Origin: Azonexus sp.
Lineage (GTDB): Bacteria > Pseudomonadota > Gammaproteobacteria > Burkholderiales > Rhodocyclaceae
Length of the DNA stretch: 64,000 nucleotides
Assembly: GCA_030691385.1 (NCBI GenBank)
Contig: JAUYEI010000027.1
Coordinates: 1 to 64,000, forward strand
Direction: 5' to 3'
The notes under the pieces are model-generated. The model searched no databases. It had not been told where the DNA came from and was given only the letters and a program-made list of their open reading frames with translations. Both the position numbers and the translations under genes were made by a program. Positions 1 through 7,734 of the stretch are shown piece after piece. Each line of letters begins with the position of its first letter. The stretch's first letter is position 1.

Positions 1-138
1 GACAAAAACTTGACCCCCATGACATCAACAGAGTAAAAACCGAAAACCCCGCGTCGCTACGCTCCGACTGTCCAGTTTGCTCCGGAATGCGTGTCCAGTT
101 TGGCTCGGAATCACTGTCCAGATTCGTCGGAATACGCA
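1..138. mobile_element. Terminal part of a probable IS21-family insertion sequence
   Basis: Three imperfect direct repeats of 22-23 bp lie head to tail at 69-91, 92-114 and 115-136. Each starts TGTCCAG and contains a CGGAAT core, and the last runs into GGAATACGCA, ending at 138. Repeated transposase-binding sites at a TG...CA terminus are typical of IS21-family ends, so the element body (istA/istB) would lie to the left, outside the window. No coding sequence of the element is visible here, so the family is inferred from the end structure only. Confidence 0.5.
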
Positions 139-168
139 GCCAATCTGTGTGGGGCTTTGCTTTTGGTG

Positions 169-546
169 CTACGCCGTAGCTTTTTCCTTGCCTGCTACTA
201 CATCGGCCACGGTCTTACCCGCAGAAATTCCAGAGATAGGGGTGATGCTTTTGAGGACGCCGCCAAGCTCTTTCGTGTCGTACGAAATCTGAAGGCCATA
301 CTCAAACATGTAATCCCCCGGTGTTGGCGCGTCAGGATGGACTACAGGCGTGGTTTCAGTTTTGGCGACATATCCCGGCAGGACACGCTCAGGGACACGG
401 GCAACGCCCACTTCGATTTTTTCGCCATGCACGATGCATTGACAGAGGAAAGTGCGGGAGACATGCCCAGTTGCAGCCCCCGTGGTCTTGTTCTTTTGGG
501 CGAAATCCTTGACTTCGACGGACAGGAGGGTGACGCGTGTTTTCAT
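169..546 (-). CDS. Small protein of a probable filamentous-phage remnant, function unknown
   Basis: The frame encodes 125 aa and starts at an ATG (546) with AAAGGA seven bases upstream. The protein begins MKTRVTLLSVEVKDF and ends in an Ala/Lys-rich tail. It has no signal peptide or membrane segment and I recognise no catalytic motif. It is divergent from a Cro-like regulator, with palindromic DNA between them. This is the arrangement of the control region of filamentous (inovirus-like) prophages, where a small DNA-binding protein gene often lies opposite the repressor. A single-stranded DNA-binding role is possible but is only a guess from size and context. The gene stops about 30 bp from the IS21-like end, so downstream phage genes are either disrupted or outside the window. 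Confidence 0.55.
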   Translation of the reverse strand: MKTRVTLLSVEVKDFAQKNKTTGAATGHVSRTFLCQCIVHGEKIEVGVARVPERVLPGYVAKTETTPVVHPDAPTPGDYMFEYGLQISYDTKELGGVLKSITPISGISAGKTVADVVAGKEKATA

Positions 547-558
547 GATTTTTCCTTT

Positions 559-572
559 GCGTTACGTAACGC
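559..572. promoter_or_regulatory. 14-bp perfect palindrome, probable operator
   Basis: GCGTTACGTAACGC is a perfect palindrome just upstream of the ribosome binding site of the leftward 125-aa gene. It lies in the divergent control region shared with the Cro-like gene at 713, so a repressor-binding role is likely, but this rests on position and symmetry only. Confidence 0.45.
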
Positions 573-641
573 TTTGAGTTCTACGGTTTACAAATAGGCC
601 AATCTGGCCGAAACTTATTGTGACCTTTAGCGGTCTATGCA

Positions 642-689
642 ATGGGTTTTTACCCATGGATGAATTACATCATAGTAATTTACCCATGG
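642..689. promoter_or_regulatory. Inverted and direct repeats upstream of the phage-type regulator
   Basis: ATGGGT (642-647) and ACCCAT (652-657) form an inverted repeat. The 11-mer TTTACCCATGG occurs twice, at 649-659 and 679-689, exactly 30 bp apart. Repeats spaced by about three helical turns in front of a small HTH gene are a plausible autoregulatory operator array. Confidence 0.45.
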
Positions 690-712
690 TCAATAGACGA
701 AAGGAATTTTTT

Positions 713-1000
713 ATGCAAATCGCCGACTACTTAGAAACCGGAGCAAAGAAGGCCGGAAGCCTTTCCGCACTGGGCCGATTTCTTTCAATCAGCCAACCGG
801 ACATAAGCAAAGCGAAAAACGGGAAAGGCCGGATTCCGCTTGAAGCAGCCATCATGCTTGCCGACTACATCGGAGCCGACCGAATCGCCGTCATATCAGC
901 CAACGAGCTGGCCACGGAGAAGAAGGAAGAGAAACGCGCCTTCTGGAGCCATCTTCTAGTAAGCCCAAATACGTCTTATATAAGACAGATGATGAATTGA
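713..1000 (+). CDS. Cro/CI-like phage regulator (small HTH protein)
   Basis: The gene encodes 95 aa. The start at 713 is chosen because AAGGA lies eight bases upstream; a longer in-frame start at 620 has no such site. Residues 15-45 fit a Cro-like helix-turn-helix (KKAGSLSALGRFLSISQPDISKAKN in two overlapping parts), followed by an amphipathic stretch containing IMLADYIGADRIAVI. Proteins of this type act as repressors or accessory regulators of filamentous phages and related elements. It sits divergent from the 125-aa gene with palindromic and repeated sites between them, so it probably controls both. The sequence then passes directly to the mdh region, so this seems to be the right edge of the remnant. 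Confidence 0.65.
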   Translation: MQIADYLETGAKKAGSLSALGRFLSISQPDISKAKNGKGRIPLEAAIMLADYIGADRIAVISANELATEKKEEKRAFWSHLLVSPNTSYIRQMMN

Positions 1001-1123
1001 CAGCCAGACGCCGAACTTTTACCATCTTGAGTTCTCGTGCCTGCTGACGCAAGGAAGCAAACAAAGCAGGTTTCGGGCAAATACGAACAATTTCAACCAC
1101 GCTGTTTCAAACAGGAGCGATAC

Positions 1124-2110
1124 ATGTCCAAAGCCCCCATGCGCGTTGCCATTACCGGCGCCGCCGGCCAGATCGGTTATAGCCTGCTGTTCCGCATCGC
1201 CTCCGGCGAAATGCTCGGCAAAGACCAGCCGGTCATCCTTCAGTTGCTCGATCTGCCGCAAGCTCAGCAAGCCGTCAAGGGCGTCATGATGGAGCTGGAA
1301 GACTGTGCCTTCCCGCTGCTCGCCGGCATGGTTGCCACCGATGATCCGAACGTCGCCTTCAAGGATGCCGACGTCTGCCTGCTGGTTGGCGCCCGTCCGC
1401 GCACCAAGGGTATGGAGCGTGCTGACCTGCTGACCGCCAACGGCGCCATCTTCACCGTTCAGGGCAAGGCCATCGCCGAGAACGCCAACGAGAACGTCAA
1501 GGTTCTGGTCGTCGGCAACCCGTGCAACACCAACGCCTTCATCGCCGCTGCTGCTGCCAAGAAGGTTGGCCGCACCAACCCGAACAACTACCACGGCATG
1601 CTGCGTCTGGACCATAACCGCGCCCTGTCGCAACTGGCCGGCAAGATCGGTCGTCCAGTTTCTTCGCTGAAGAAGCTGGTCGTCTGGGGCAACCACTCGC
1701 CGACGATGTACGCCGACTACCGCAACACCACTTCCAACGGTGACAGCGTCAAGGCCCTGATCAACGATCACGCCTGGAACAACGATGTCTTCCTGCCGAC
1801 CGTCGGCAAGCGTGGCGCCGCCATCATCGAAGCCCGTGGCCTGTCTTCGGCTGCTTCGGCGGCCAATGCTGCCATCGACCACATCCGTGACTGGGTGCTC
1901 GGTTCCGACGAGTGGGTTACCCTGGGCGTGCCGTCTGACGGCTCCTACGGCATCCCGGCCGGCATCGTTTTCGGCTTCCCGTGCGAGTGCAAGGGTGGTT
2001 CGTTCAAGATCATCCAGGGTCTGGAAATCGACGAGTACAGCCGCGAGAAGATCAACTTCACGCTCAAGGAACTGACCGACGAAGCCGAAGCCGTCAAGGA
2101 CATGCTGTAA
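1124..2110 (+). CDS. mdh: Malate dehydrogenase (NAD-dependent)
   Basis: The 328-aa cytosolic enzyme interconverts malate and oxaloacetate in the TCA cycle. The N-terminal dinucleotide fold carries [17 protein letters not shown], and the active-site segment [12 protein letters not shown] contains the catalytic His. The length and sequence are typical of the LDH-like MDH group found in betaproteobacteria. The start at 1124 is set by AGGAG seven bases upstream; the longer open frame from 1037 lacks a site. It is followed by a strong terminator, so it is probably expressed as a single gene. The CitE-like gene downstream belongs to related C4-acid/CoA metabolism and is commonly found beside mdh in this group. 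Confidence 0.97.
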   Translation: MSKAPMRVAITGAAGQIGYSLLFRIASGEMLGKDQPVILQLLDLPQAQQAVKGVMMELEDCAFPLLAGMVATDDPNVAFKDADVCLLVGARPRTKGMERADLLTANGAIFTVQGKAIAENANENVKVLVVGNPCNTNAFIAAAAAKKVGRTNPNNYHGMLRLDHNRALSQLAGKIGRPVSSLKKLVVWGNHSPTMYADYRNTTSNGDSVKALINDHAWNNDVFLPTVGKRGAAIIEARGLSSAASAANAAIDHIRDWVLGSDEWVTLGVPSDGSYGIPAGIVFGFPCECKGGSFKIIQGLEIDEYSREKINFTLKELTDEAEAVKDML

Positions 2111-2163
2111 GGCGAGGCGAGTTGCTAGCTGCTAGTTATTAGTCGTTAGCAAAAGCAAGCAAG

Positions 2164-2197
2164 GGCCGCGGTAAAATACCGCGGCCTTTTCATTTTT
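2164..2197 (+). terminator. Rho-independent terminator of mdh
   Basis: GGCCGCGGTA and TACCGCGGCC form a 10-bp perfect stem with an AAA loop, followed by TTTTCATTTTTT. The hairpin is flanked by an imperfect inverted pair built on TTAGTCGTTAG (around 2138-2149) and CTAACGACTAG (around 2207-2217). Confidence 0.9.
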
Positions 2198-2232
2198 TGC
2201 TCGCTACTAACGACTAGCGACTACCAACTAAT

Positions 2233-3216
2233 ATGCGCCATCCCAAAGCTGTTCTTTTTGCCGGCGAAAAGCCCTTCCCTATCCTGCCCGCGGTCGACCA
2301 TTACGCCGGCTCGGAAAAGCCGATGCGGAAAGCCCTGCAGTTGCAGAAGGAACTGGGGCCGATTTTCGACATTACCTGCGATTGCGAGGATGGCGCCCAT
2401 GCCGGCGCCGAGCGCGAGCATGCTGAAATGGCGGCTGGCGTAATCATGAGTAGCGACAACCGTTTCAATCGGGTTGGCGCACGCGTCCATGACGTAACCC
2501 ATCCGCACTGGCGGCAGGATATGGAAATCCTGGTCGGCATTGCTGGCAGCAGACTCCCGTTCATCACCCTGCCCAAACCCTGCAGCGCCGGCGATGTTCT
2601 AGTGCAGATCGAGGCACTACGTGAAATTGAGCAGAATTTTGGCGTCGACCGCAGGATTCCGGTCCATGTGCTGATCGAAACCCATGGTGCCTTGCGCGAA
2701 GTCTGGGAAATTGCTGCTTTACCCGGTGTCGAGAGCCTGGATTTCGGCCTGATGGATTTCGTCTCGGGTCACCATGGCGCCATTCCCGGCAGTGCGATGA
2801 AGAGTCCCGGCCAGTTTGATCACCCGCTGGTCGCCCGCGCCAAGTGCGAGATCAGCGCCGCGGCACTGGCCTGCGGTGTGGTTCCGTCGCATAACGTGAC
2901 CACCGAACTGAAGGACATCGACACCATCCGCAATGATGCCCGGCGCGCCCGGACCGAATTCGGCTACCTGCGCATGTGGAGCATCCACCCGAACCAGATC
3001 GTGCCCATCGTCGAAGCCATGCGCCCGGACTTCTCCGAGGTTCAGGCCGCCGCCGAGATCCTGATTGCTGCCCAGGACAAGGACTGGGGGCCGATCCAGC
3101 ATGAAGGCAAGTTGCACGACCGGGCCTCCTACCGCTATTACTGGGAGTTGCTCGACCGCGCCCACGTCACCGGGATGGACATTCCGGCTGCTGCAAGGAT
3201 TCGCTTTTTTGCCTGA
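2233..3216 (+). CDS. HpcH/HpaI (CitE-like) CoA ester lyase/aldolase
   Basis: The 327-aa protein belongs to the citrate lyase beta-subunit-like branch of the HpcH/HpaI aldolase family, Mg-dependent TIM-barrel enzymes that cleave or form malyl-CoA-type thioesters. Characteristic pieces are FDITCDCEDGAHAG (metal-binding acidic segment), IPVHVLIETHGALREV with the family's Glu, and LDFGLMDFVSGHHG. The C-terminal region (RMWSIHPNQIVPIVEAM) is the usual CitE-like lid. It follows mdh after a terminator. The stop codon overlaps the proposed TTG start of truC. The exact substrate cannot be read from sequence; a malyl-CoA or citramalyl-CoA lyase-type activity is the best guess. Confidence 0.88.
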   Translation: MRHPKAVLFAGEKPFPILPAVDHYAGSEKPMRKALQLQKELGPIFDITCDCEDGAHAGAEREHAEMAAGVIMSSDNRFNRVGARVHDVTHPHWRQDMEILVGIAGSRLPFITLPKPCSAGDVLVQIEALREIEQNFGVDRRIPVHVLIETHGALREVWEIAALPGVESLDFGLMDFVSGHHGAIPGSAMKSPGQFDHPLVARAKCEISAAALACGVVPSHNVTTELKDIDTIRNDARRARTEFGYLRMWSIHPNQIVPIVEAMRPDFSEVQAAAEILIAAQDKDWGPIQHEGKLHDRASYRYYWELLDRAHVTGMDIPAAARIRFFA

Positions 3217-3970
3217 ATTTCCGGTTGACCGTAGCACTGAACCGCCGCTGTCCATCCTCTACCGCGACGAGCAGATCGTCGTCATCGACAAGCCGCCCGG
3301 GCTGCTCGTTCACCGCTCGGAAATCGATCGTCACGAAACGCGCTTTGCCATCCAGATCCTGCGCGACCAGATCGGCCAGCACGTCTGGCCAGCCCACCGG
3401 CTGGATCGCGGCACCTCCGGCGCCCTGCTTTTTGGCCTGAGCAAGGAAATCGCCAGCCAGTTCGGGCGACAATTCGAAGCCGGCACTGTGGAGAAAAGTT
3501 ATCTGGCCGTCGTTCGCGGCCACCCGCCCGAGTCGGGCAGCATCGATCATGCCCTGTCGCGACAGCGGGATGCCTACGAATTCCAGGGCGAACGCAGCAG
3601 CACCGAGGCCCAGTCCGCGCTGACACACTACCGAAAACTGGCCGAAATCGAACTGCCGGTTGCCGTCGACCGTTACCCCAGCAGCCGCTACGCCCTGCTC
3701 GCCCTGGAACCCATTACCGGCCGCCGCCATCAGATCAGGCGCCACCTCAAACACATCGCCCACCCGATCATCGGCGATGCCACCTATGGCAAAGGACGCC
3801 ATAACCGCTTTTTTGCCGAGCATTTCGGCTGCCACCGACTGCTGCTGGCCTGTATCGGCCTGGCTTTTAACCACCCGGCCGACGGGCGACGAATACAAAT
3901 AAAAGCGCCAGTGTCCGGCGAATTCGCTGCCACACTGGCGCTTTTTGGCTGGCCTGCCGAGCTGGCTTAG
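3209..3970 (+). CDS. truC: tRNA pseudouridine synthase C (RluA/TruC family)
   Basis: About 253 aa. The catalytic motif HRLDRGTSGALLFG carries the essential Asp of the RluA-type pseudouridine synthases, and ITGRRHQIRRHLKHIAHPI is the conserved RNA-binding strand of the TruC branch, which modifies U65 of tRNA. No ATG is available near the N terminus. A TTG at 3209 preceded by AAGGA (3195-3199) fits best and gives MPEFPVDRSTEPP before the conserved ILYRDEQIVVIDKP; this start is uncertain. It overlaps the stop of the CitE-like gene, so the two are probably co-transcribed. The first codons are written by a copy of the dispersed TTTCCGGTTGACCGT motif, and the last codons contain a terminator hairpin. 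Confidence 0.88.
   Translation: MPEFPVDRSTEPPLSILYRDEQIVVIDKPPGLLVHRSEIDRHETRFAIQILRDQIGQHVWPAHRLDRGTSGALLFGLSKEIASQFGRQFEAGTVEKSYLAVVRGHPPESGSIDHALSRQRDAYEFQGERSSTEAQSALTHYRKLAEIELPVAVDRYPSSRYALLALEPITGRRHQIRRHLKHIAHPIIGDATYGKGRHNRFFAEHFGCHRLLLACIGLAFNHPADGRRIQIKAPVSGEFAATLALFGWPAELA
3217..3233 (+). repeat. Copy of the dispersed TTTCCGGTTGACCGT motif
   Basis: ATTTCCGGTTGACCGTA starts directly after the stop codon of the CitE-like gene and lies inside the first codons of truC. It matches the core of better-formed copies at 8985-9037 and 21962-22011. Confidence 0.55.
3901..3946. terminator. Bidirectional terminator hairpin inside the 3' end of truC
   Basis: AAAAGCGCCAGTGT (3901-3914) pairs with ACACTGGCGCTTTTT (3932-3946): an 11-bp stem with A-tracts and T-tracts on either side, so it could work on both strands. 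It encodes residues of the TruC C terminus and lies just before the convergent stop codons of truC (3968-3970) and the CBS gene (3967-3969), which overlap. Confidence 0.75.
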
Positions 3971-4404
3971 GCGATGTGTTCCTCGAGATGCTCACGGAAC
4001 TTTTGGTCGCGCTCAAGCTGGACCATGTCCTGACCCAGCGCATCGCGGGCGGAAACCATGCCCAGCGGCGCACCATTCTGATCGACCACCGGCACATGGC
4101 GAAAACCGCCATCGACCATGAATTGCAAGGCGTAGCCCAAGGGCTTGTCAGCACGAATCGTCTGCGGATTGGCAACCATGACCTGGGCCAGCGTGGTTTT
4201 GTCGGGGTCCAGGTTGGCAGCCAGAATCTTGTTGAGCGCATCGCGCTCGGTGAAGATGCCGACAATCCGGTTATTTTCGACAACCAGCATGGCACCAACC
4301 CGCTTCTGGGCCATCAGGCTGCAAGCTGCGCGAACCGTACTTTCCTTGGCGGCCGAAACGACAGTTTGGCCGGCGATGATGTTGCTGATGATTCGATTTG
4401 TCAT
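3967..4404 (-). CDS. Tandem CBS-domain protein
   Basis: The 145-aa protein consists of two CBS domains, roughly residues 8-62 and 75-130, with the repeated pattern ...GAMLVVENNRIVGIFTERD and ...HVPVVDQNGAPLGMVSARD. Such stand-alone pairs bind adenosyl nucleotides and act as energy or redox sensors; the partner is unknown. The start at 4404 (MTNRIISNI) is chosen because AGGAGA precedes it, whereas the longer frame has no site. It is convergent with truC and shares the terminator hairpin at 3901-3946. Confidence 0.9.
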   Translation of the reverse strand: MTNRIISNIIAGQTVVSAAKESTVRAACSLMAQKRVGAMLVVENNRIVGIFTERDALNKILAANLDPDKTTLAQVMVANPQTIRADKPLGYALQFMVDGGFRHVPVVDQNGAPLGMVSARDALGQDMVQLERDQKFREHLEEHIA

Positions 4405-4439
4405 ATTTGTCTCCTGCGTGTTGTAAAAATCCGCGACGC

Positions 4440-4461
4440 GCCTCCCGGCAAAGCGGGAGGC
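4440..4461 (-). terminator. Terminator-like hairpin
   Basis: GCCTCCCG and CGGGAGGC form an 8-bp perfect stem with a 6-base loop between the small ORF at 4478-4549 and the CBS gene. On the minus strand a T-run follows only after about ten bases, so it may be a weak terminator or a processing site for the porin operon transcript. Confidence 0.4.
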
Positions 4462-4477
4462 ACAGCACATGCGAAGA

Positions 4478-4549
4478 TTACCCCAGCTTGATGACAATCA
4501 CCGCAATGGCTATAAAGATGATGACCATGCCGATCAGTTCAACGTTCAA
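4478..4549 (-). CDS. Candidate 23-aa single-span membrane peptide
   Basis: A TTG at 4549 preceded by AGGGGA opens a 23-codon frame ending in TAA at 4478. Apart from a short MNVEL head and a KLG tail, the product is almost entirely Ile, Val, Ala and Phe, a good single transmembrane helix. It lies 18 bp after the stop of the periplasmic binding protein gene and would be the third gene of the porin operon. An internal ATG at 4528 gives a shorter version. There is no homology evidence; the support is the composition, the ribosome binding site and the position. Confidence 0.4.
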   Translation of the reverse strand: MNVELIGMVIIFIAIAVIVIKLG

Positions 4550-4567
4550 TGCATTCCCCTAAATTTT

Positions 4568-5005
4568 TTACGGTGCCAGTTCGTAAACCACGCGAACCCG
4601 TGCATCCGCCTTGGCCAGATCGATAAAGCCTATGCCACCCGGATGAGAGACCACCCATTTCAGCACCTCTTCGGCGGAGCCCACCTTGGCCGGTGGCTGC
4701 ATGCGCCCGGAAAAGACCTGCCTTGACCAGTAGGCATTGATTTCTGAGAGATCCTTGCCAACCAGCAAGCCATAGAAACGGAGCCTGTCCGGATGCGTAT
4801 CGGGCAGATCCACCGGCTGCGCCTCGATGCCATTGAAATACTGCCGATTGCGCCCAAAGAAAATATTGATCACCTCGTTACGCGTCATCGCTGCCACGCC
4901 ACAGCGGGCATTGACGACGACAACCAGTTCGGCGCGCACCTCCGCTGCCGGCTGAACCAGCAGCCAGAAAATCGAGCCGAGGAGGATAAGGCGACGAAAT
5001 GGCAT
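4568..5005 (-). CDS. Periplasmic PstS-like substrate-binding protein
   Basis: The 145-aa protein has a signal peptide (residues 1-25, RRLILLGSIFWLLVQPAAEVRA) followed by a short PBP-like domain. The segment NEVINIFFGRNRQYFNGIEAQPV matches the compact PstS-like proteins of Proteobacteria, where a phosphate/anion-binding fold is cut down to about 120 residues. GGIGFIDLAKADARVRVV is the usual C-terminal strand pair. The start is 4 bp after the stop of the porin gene, so both are one operon. Small PstS-like proteins beside an outer-membrane porin suggest uptake or sensing of an anion, but the ligand is unknown. Confidence 0.8.
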   Translation of the reverse strand: MPFRRLILLGSIFWLLVQPAAEVRAELVVVVNARCGVAAMTRNEVINIFFGRNRQYFNGIEAQPVDLPDTHPDRLRFYGLLVGKDLSEINAYWSRQVFSGRMQPPAKVGSAEEVLKWVVSHPGGIGFIDLAKADARVRVVYELAP

Positions 5006-5009
5006 GGTT

Positions 5010-6251
5010 TCAGAACACGAAATCCATGGTCAGCGAAAAGACATCCATGCGCCCATCCCAGCGCGCCCGGTTATCCTGGCGATAGGGGAAAAGGGAAGAT
5101 GCTTCGCCACGGATGCCATCCCATTGCGCCTTGACGGCCACATTCCGGACAACATCCCAGCGCATGCCGGCAAAAATCGTTCGCTGGTCGGCGTGTGAAT
5201 CCTGCATGACATAGGCAGCTACTTCATTCTGCGGGACCGAAGAACTATTTAGTCCGGGCTGCTTGTTAGAGCGCACCCACGAATAACCCGAATAGGGCGT
5301 TAACGTGCCCATCCGATAACCAGCTAGCGCATACCCGCCATCGGAGCTTTCCAAGGCGTTGCTACCCTGATCGATATGGTTCAGCATTAACTGCGCCTGC
5401 CACGGGCCTTGGTCATACACAACACCAAGCGAGTAATAGTGCGTACGAGCACCGCGCGTAGACAGGAAGTTGAGCGCCTCGGATATATTTGCCGGAGGAA
5501 TCTTCAAGACCGTGGCAATCGGCAGATCGTTCTTGAACTTGATATTGGCGTAGCTTGCCCGGACCTGCCACGGACCGCGCTGATATTCGAGATAGCCACC
5601 AAGCATCGGTGAGCCGGCAATATCCCACTGCTCGTCGGCCAAGGGAATCTTGCCGTTGGAATGGCCATAAAAGGCTTTGGTCCGCAGGACACCTTCCCCA
5701 AGCGAGAGATTGATCGCGGCATCGGCGCCGTGAATGCTGTAGAAAGGCAAATACCAGAAATAATCGCCGGGCGGACGGACCGTCAGGAAGGAATAACCGA
5801 CCCAACGCGAATCGGCCATCATGAAGAATTCCGTACCCAGTCGGCCGGCGCGCAGGCTCAGGTTGGGCGTCGGGTTGTACTTGATGAAGGCCCACGAAAT
5901 ATCGGGTGTGAAAGTCCTGTCGTAGCGATAGCGACTGGTTGCCTGCACCACCGCCTCGAACTGCGGACTGATACGCCAGGCCGCTTGCAGACCGAGCACG
6001 CTGTCGATTAGGGCGCTCCAATCTTTGCCGACCCCCCGGGGCTGCGAAATATCGCGGACGAATTCGACGTCGTCGGTGGTCGTGCGGGCCAGGCCAAAGG
6101 TTCCGAATCCATTCAGGCTGAGGGCCGAATCGGATTCGGCCATGACATGCGGCGCGACGGAGAGGAGCGCCGAGCCGGCAAGGGCCAGGAACAACCGGCC
6201 GGGCGAACACGCTGGCGCAACCCGGCGAAACAGATTGGCAATCGTCATCAT
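5010..6251 (-). CDS. Outer-membrane porin-like beta-barrel protein
   Basis: The protein is 413 aa with an N-terminal signal peptide ending near APHVMAES. The mature part shows alternating amphipathic strands rich in Tyr/Trp/Gly (for example LSLNGFGTFGLART, HYYSLGVVYDQGPWQAQLM), and the last residue is Phe (LTMDFVF), the signature recognised by the BAM complex. It is the first gene of an operon with a PstS-like protein and a possible membrane peptide. The exact porin family is not clear to me; its substrate is unknown. Two start codons in tandem (6251 and 6248) are possible. Confidence 0.82.
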   Translation of the reverse strand: MMTIANLFRRVAPACSPGRLFLALAGSALLSVAPHVMAESDSALSLNGFGTFGLARTTTDDVEFVRDISQPRGVGKDWSALIDSVLGLQAAWRISPQFEAVVQATSRYRYDRTFTPDISWAFIKYNPTPNLSLRAGRLGTEFFMMADSRWVGYSFLTVRPPGDYFWYLPFYSIHGADAAINLSLGEGVLRTKAFYGHSNGKIPLADEQWDIAGSPMLGGYLEYQRGPWQVRASYANIKFKNDLPIATVLKIPPANISEALNFLSTRGARTHYYSLGVVYDQGPWQAQLMLNHIDQGSNALESSDGGYALAGYRMGTLTPYSGYSWVRSNKQPGLNSSSVPQNEVAAYVMQDSHADQRTIFAGMRWDVVRNVAVKAQWDGIRGEASSLFPYRQDNRARWDGRMDVFSLTMDFVF

Positions 6252-6325
6252 ATCGAGATTTTCATCAGCGCTCGAAGCGGACTGACAACGTGGGAAGAGT
6301 CGTTCCCGCGTTGTCCGGTGAGCGG

Positions 6326-7570
6326 TTATTCCGGCAAGGCGATTTTCTGTTCAGTGCTGAACTGATAGTCCTTGAAAATGTGCTCTGCGGTCAGTAGCTG
6401 ATAGCTCCCATCGGCTGCCTTGCGTGTCGTGTCCTTGAGGCGGTAGGTCAGGTAGCCGCAGGTCCAGATGTCAAAATTGCGCATGTGGGTGCACAGGCAG
6501 GTCTTGTCCATCACCGAAATCTTGCGGACACCGGGATGCAGGGCCAGTTCGCGATTGTAGGAGGTGACGTAGGCGCACTTGCCGTTGGCGTCGAGCAGGT
6601 AGCCGTAGGCTTCGCAGTTCGGGCGGATGCCGTCGCCGATACCCGGGCTGCTCTTGATCATGCGCATCGGGTAGCCGGTCGGGGAAATCTGGTTGACCTC
6701 GATGTCGTCTTCGCTGGCCTTGAAGTATTCCTGCTTGACCTTGTCCGGCAGGCCGCATTCTTCGGAAACGGTAAAGCGGGTCGCCACCTGGACGGCGGCT
6801 GCACCGCTTTCGAGGAAGGCCGTTGCATCGGAACCGGTGAATATGCCGCCGGCCGGAATGACCGGAATATCGAGGTGCTCGTTCTTCAGGAACTGGATCA
6901 CTTCGGCGACGATGGTCGCCAGGTCGTACTGCGCCCAGTCCATGCCGAAGCCGAGGTGACCGCCAGCCAGCGGGCCTTCGACCACGATGTAGTCGGGCAG
7001 ACGGCCGGTGCGCATACTCTTTTTGAGGAACAGTTGCAGGGCGCGCACCGAGGAAACGATGATGCCGAGCTGGACGTCGCGGAAACGCGGGTGCTCCTCG
7101 ATCAGCGCAAACGAGCCAAGGTGCAGGCCGGCCGCCAGCGTGATGCCTTCGATGCCGGCATCCATCGCCGCTTCCAGGCGGACCTTGAGCGTCTCTTTCG
7201 GCGCGTTCATGGTCAGCTTTTCCATGCAGTTGATGAAGATCAGGCCGCTGCCGGTTTTGCGCGACATGGCCTCCTCAACGTGCAAACGAGTAGCTTCAAC
7301 CAGCTTGCCGAGATCGAACTTGACGGCTGATTTGTCTTCGTTCTCGACGTTGTATTTGTAGAGCGCGAGCTTTTCCTTGACAAACTTGGTCTTGTAGCGG
7401 CGATCCGAGACGGTCTTGATCATCGCGTCGGAGATGTGGCCGACACCGCCCAGACGGGCGACTTCGACGGCCAGATCGACACTCGAAATATCCACCCCCA
7501 TGCCGCCAATCATGATTGGTACTAGCTCGTGCTTGCCAAGCCGCAAGCGGAAATCGTCCACACGCTTCAT
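6326..7570 (-). CDS. Nitronate monooxygenase-like flavoprotein
   Basis: About 414 aa of a TIM-barrel FMN enzyme of the NMO/2-nitropropane dioxygenase family. Family features are PIMIGGMGVDISSVDLAVEVARLG at the N terminus (read in parts), YIVVEGPLAGGHLGFG with the conserved H and G residues, PVIPAGGIFTGSDATAFLESGAAAVQVATRF for phosphate binding. The C-terminal 90 residues are unusual for the family in carrying several cysteines (CEAYGY, CAYVTSYN, CLCTHM, WTCGYL), perhaps a metal site. The ATG at 7570 has AGGA at the better distance than the one at 7573. It is divergent from nnrS with 160 bp between. The physiological substrate cannot be deduced. Confidence 0.85.
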   Translation of the reverse strand: MKRVDDFRLRLGKHELVPIMIGGMGVDISSVDLAVEVARLGGVGHISDAMIKTVSDRRYKTKFVKEKLALYKYNVENEDKSAVKFDLGKLVEATRLHVEEAMSRKTGSGLIFINCMEKLTMNAPKETLKVRLEAAMDAGIEGITLAAGLHLGSFALIEEHPRFRDVQLGIIVSSVRALQLFLKKSMRTGRLPDYIVVEGPLAGGHLGFGMDWAQYDLATIVAEVIQFLKNEHLDIPVIPAGGIFTGSDATAFLESGAAAVQVATRFTVSEECGLPDKVKQEYFKASEDDIEVNQISPTGYPMRMIKSSPGIGDGIRPNCEAYGYLLDANGKCAYVTSYNRELALHPGVRKISVMDKTCLCTHMRNFDIWTCGYLTYRLKDTTRKAADGSYQLLTAEHIFKDYQFSTEQKIALPE

Positions 7571-7734
7571 CATTGTCCTTATGAATACCGGCCGGTCCCC
7601 TCGCTCGCGGCCAAGTGGCGGATTTTACGCCAATGTTAAGACCGATGCGTGACGAGCCGGGGATAAATCAAGTTTCGCCAGGCCGACTGTGGCTAAACTT
7701 GCTACTTCGATCGACTCTCCGCCGATAGGTTCAC

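Noticed and set aside
1-1100. A dif-type attachment site for a XerCD-using filamentous phage
   Set aside because: I found no 28-bp dif-like sequence at the right border of the phage-like genes.
7574-7734. FNR/NNR box upstream of nnrS
   Set aside because: Only half-sites such as AAATCAAG were found; no TTGAT-N4-ATCAA with either half mostly intact.
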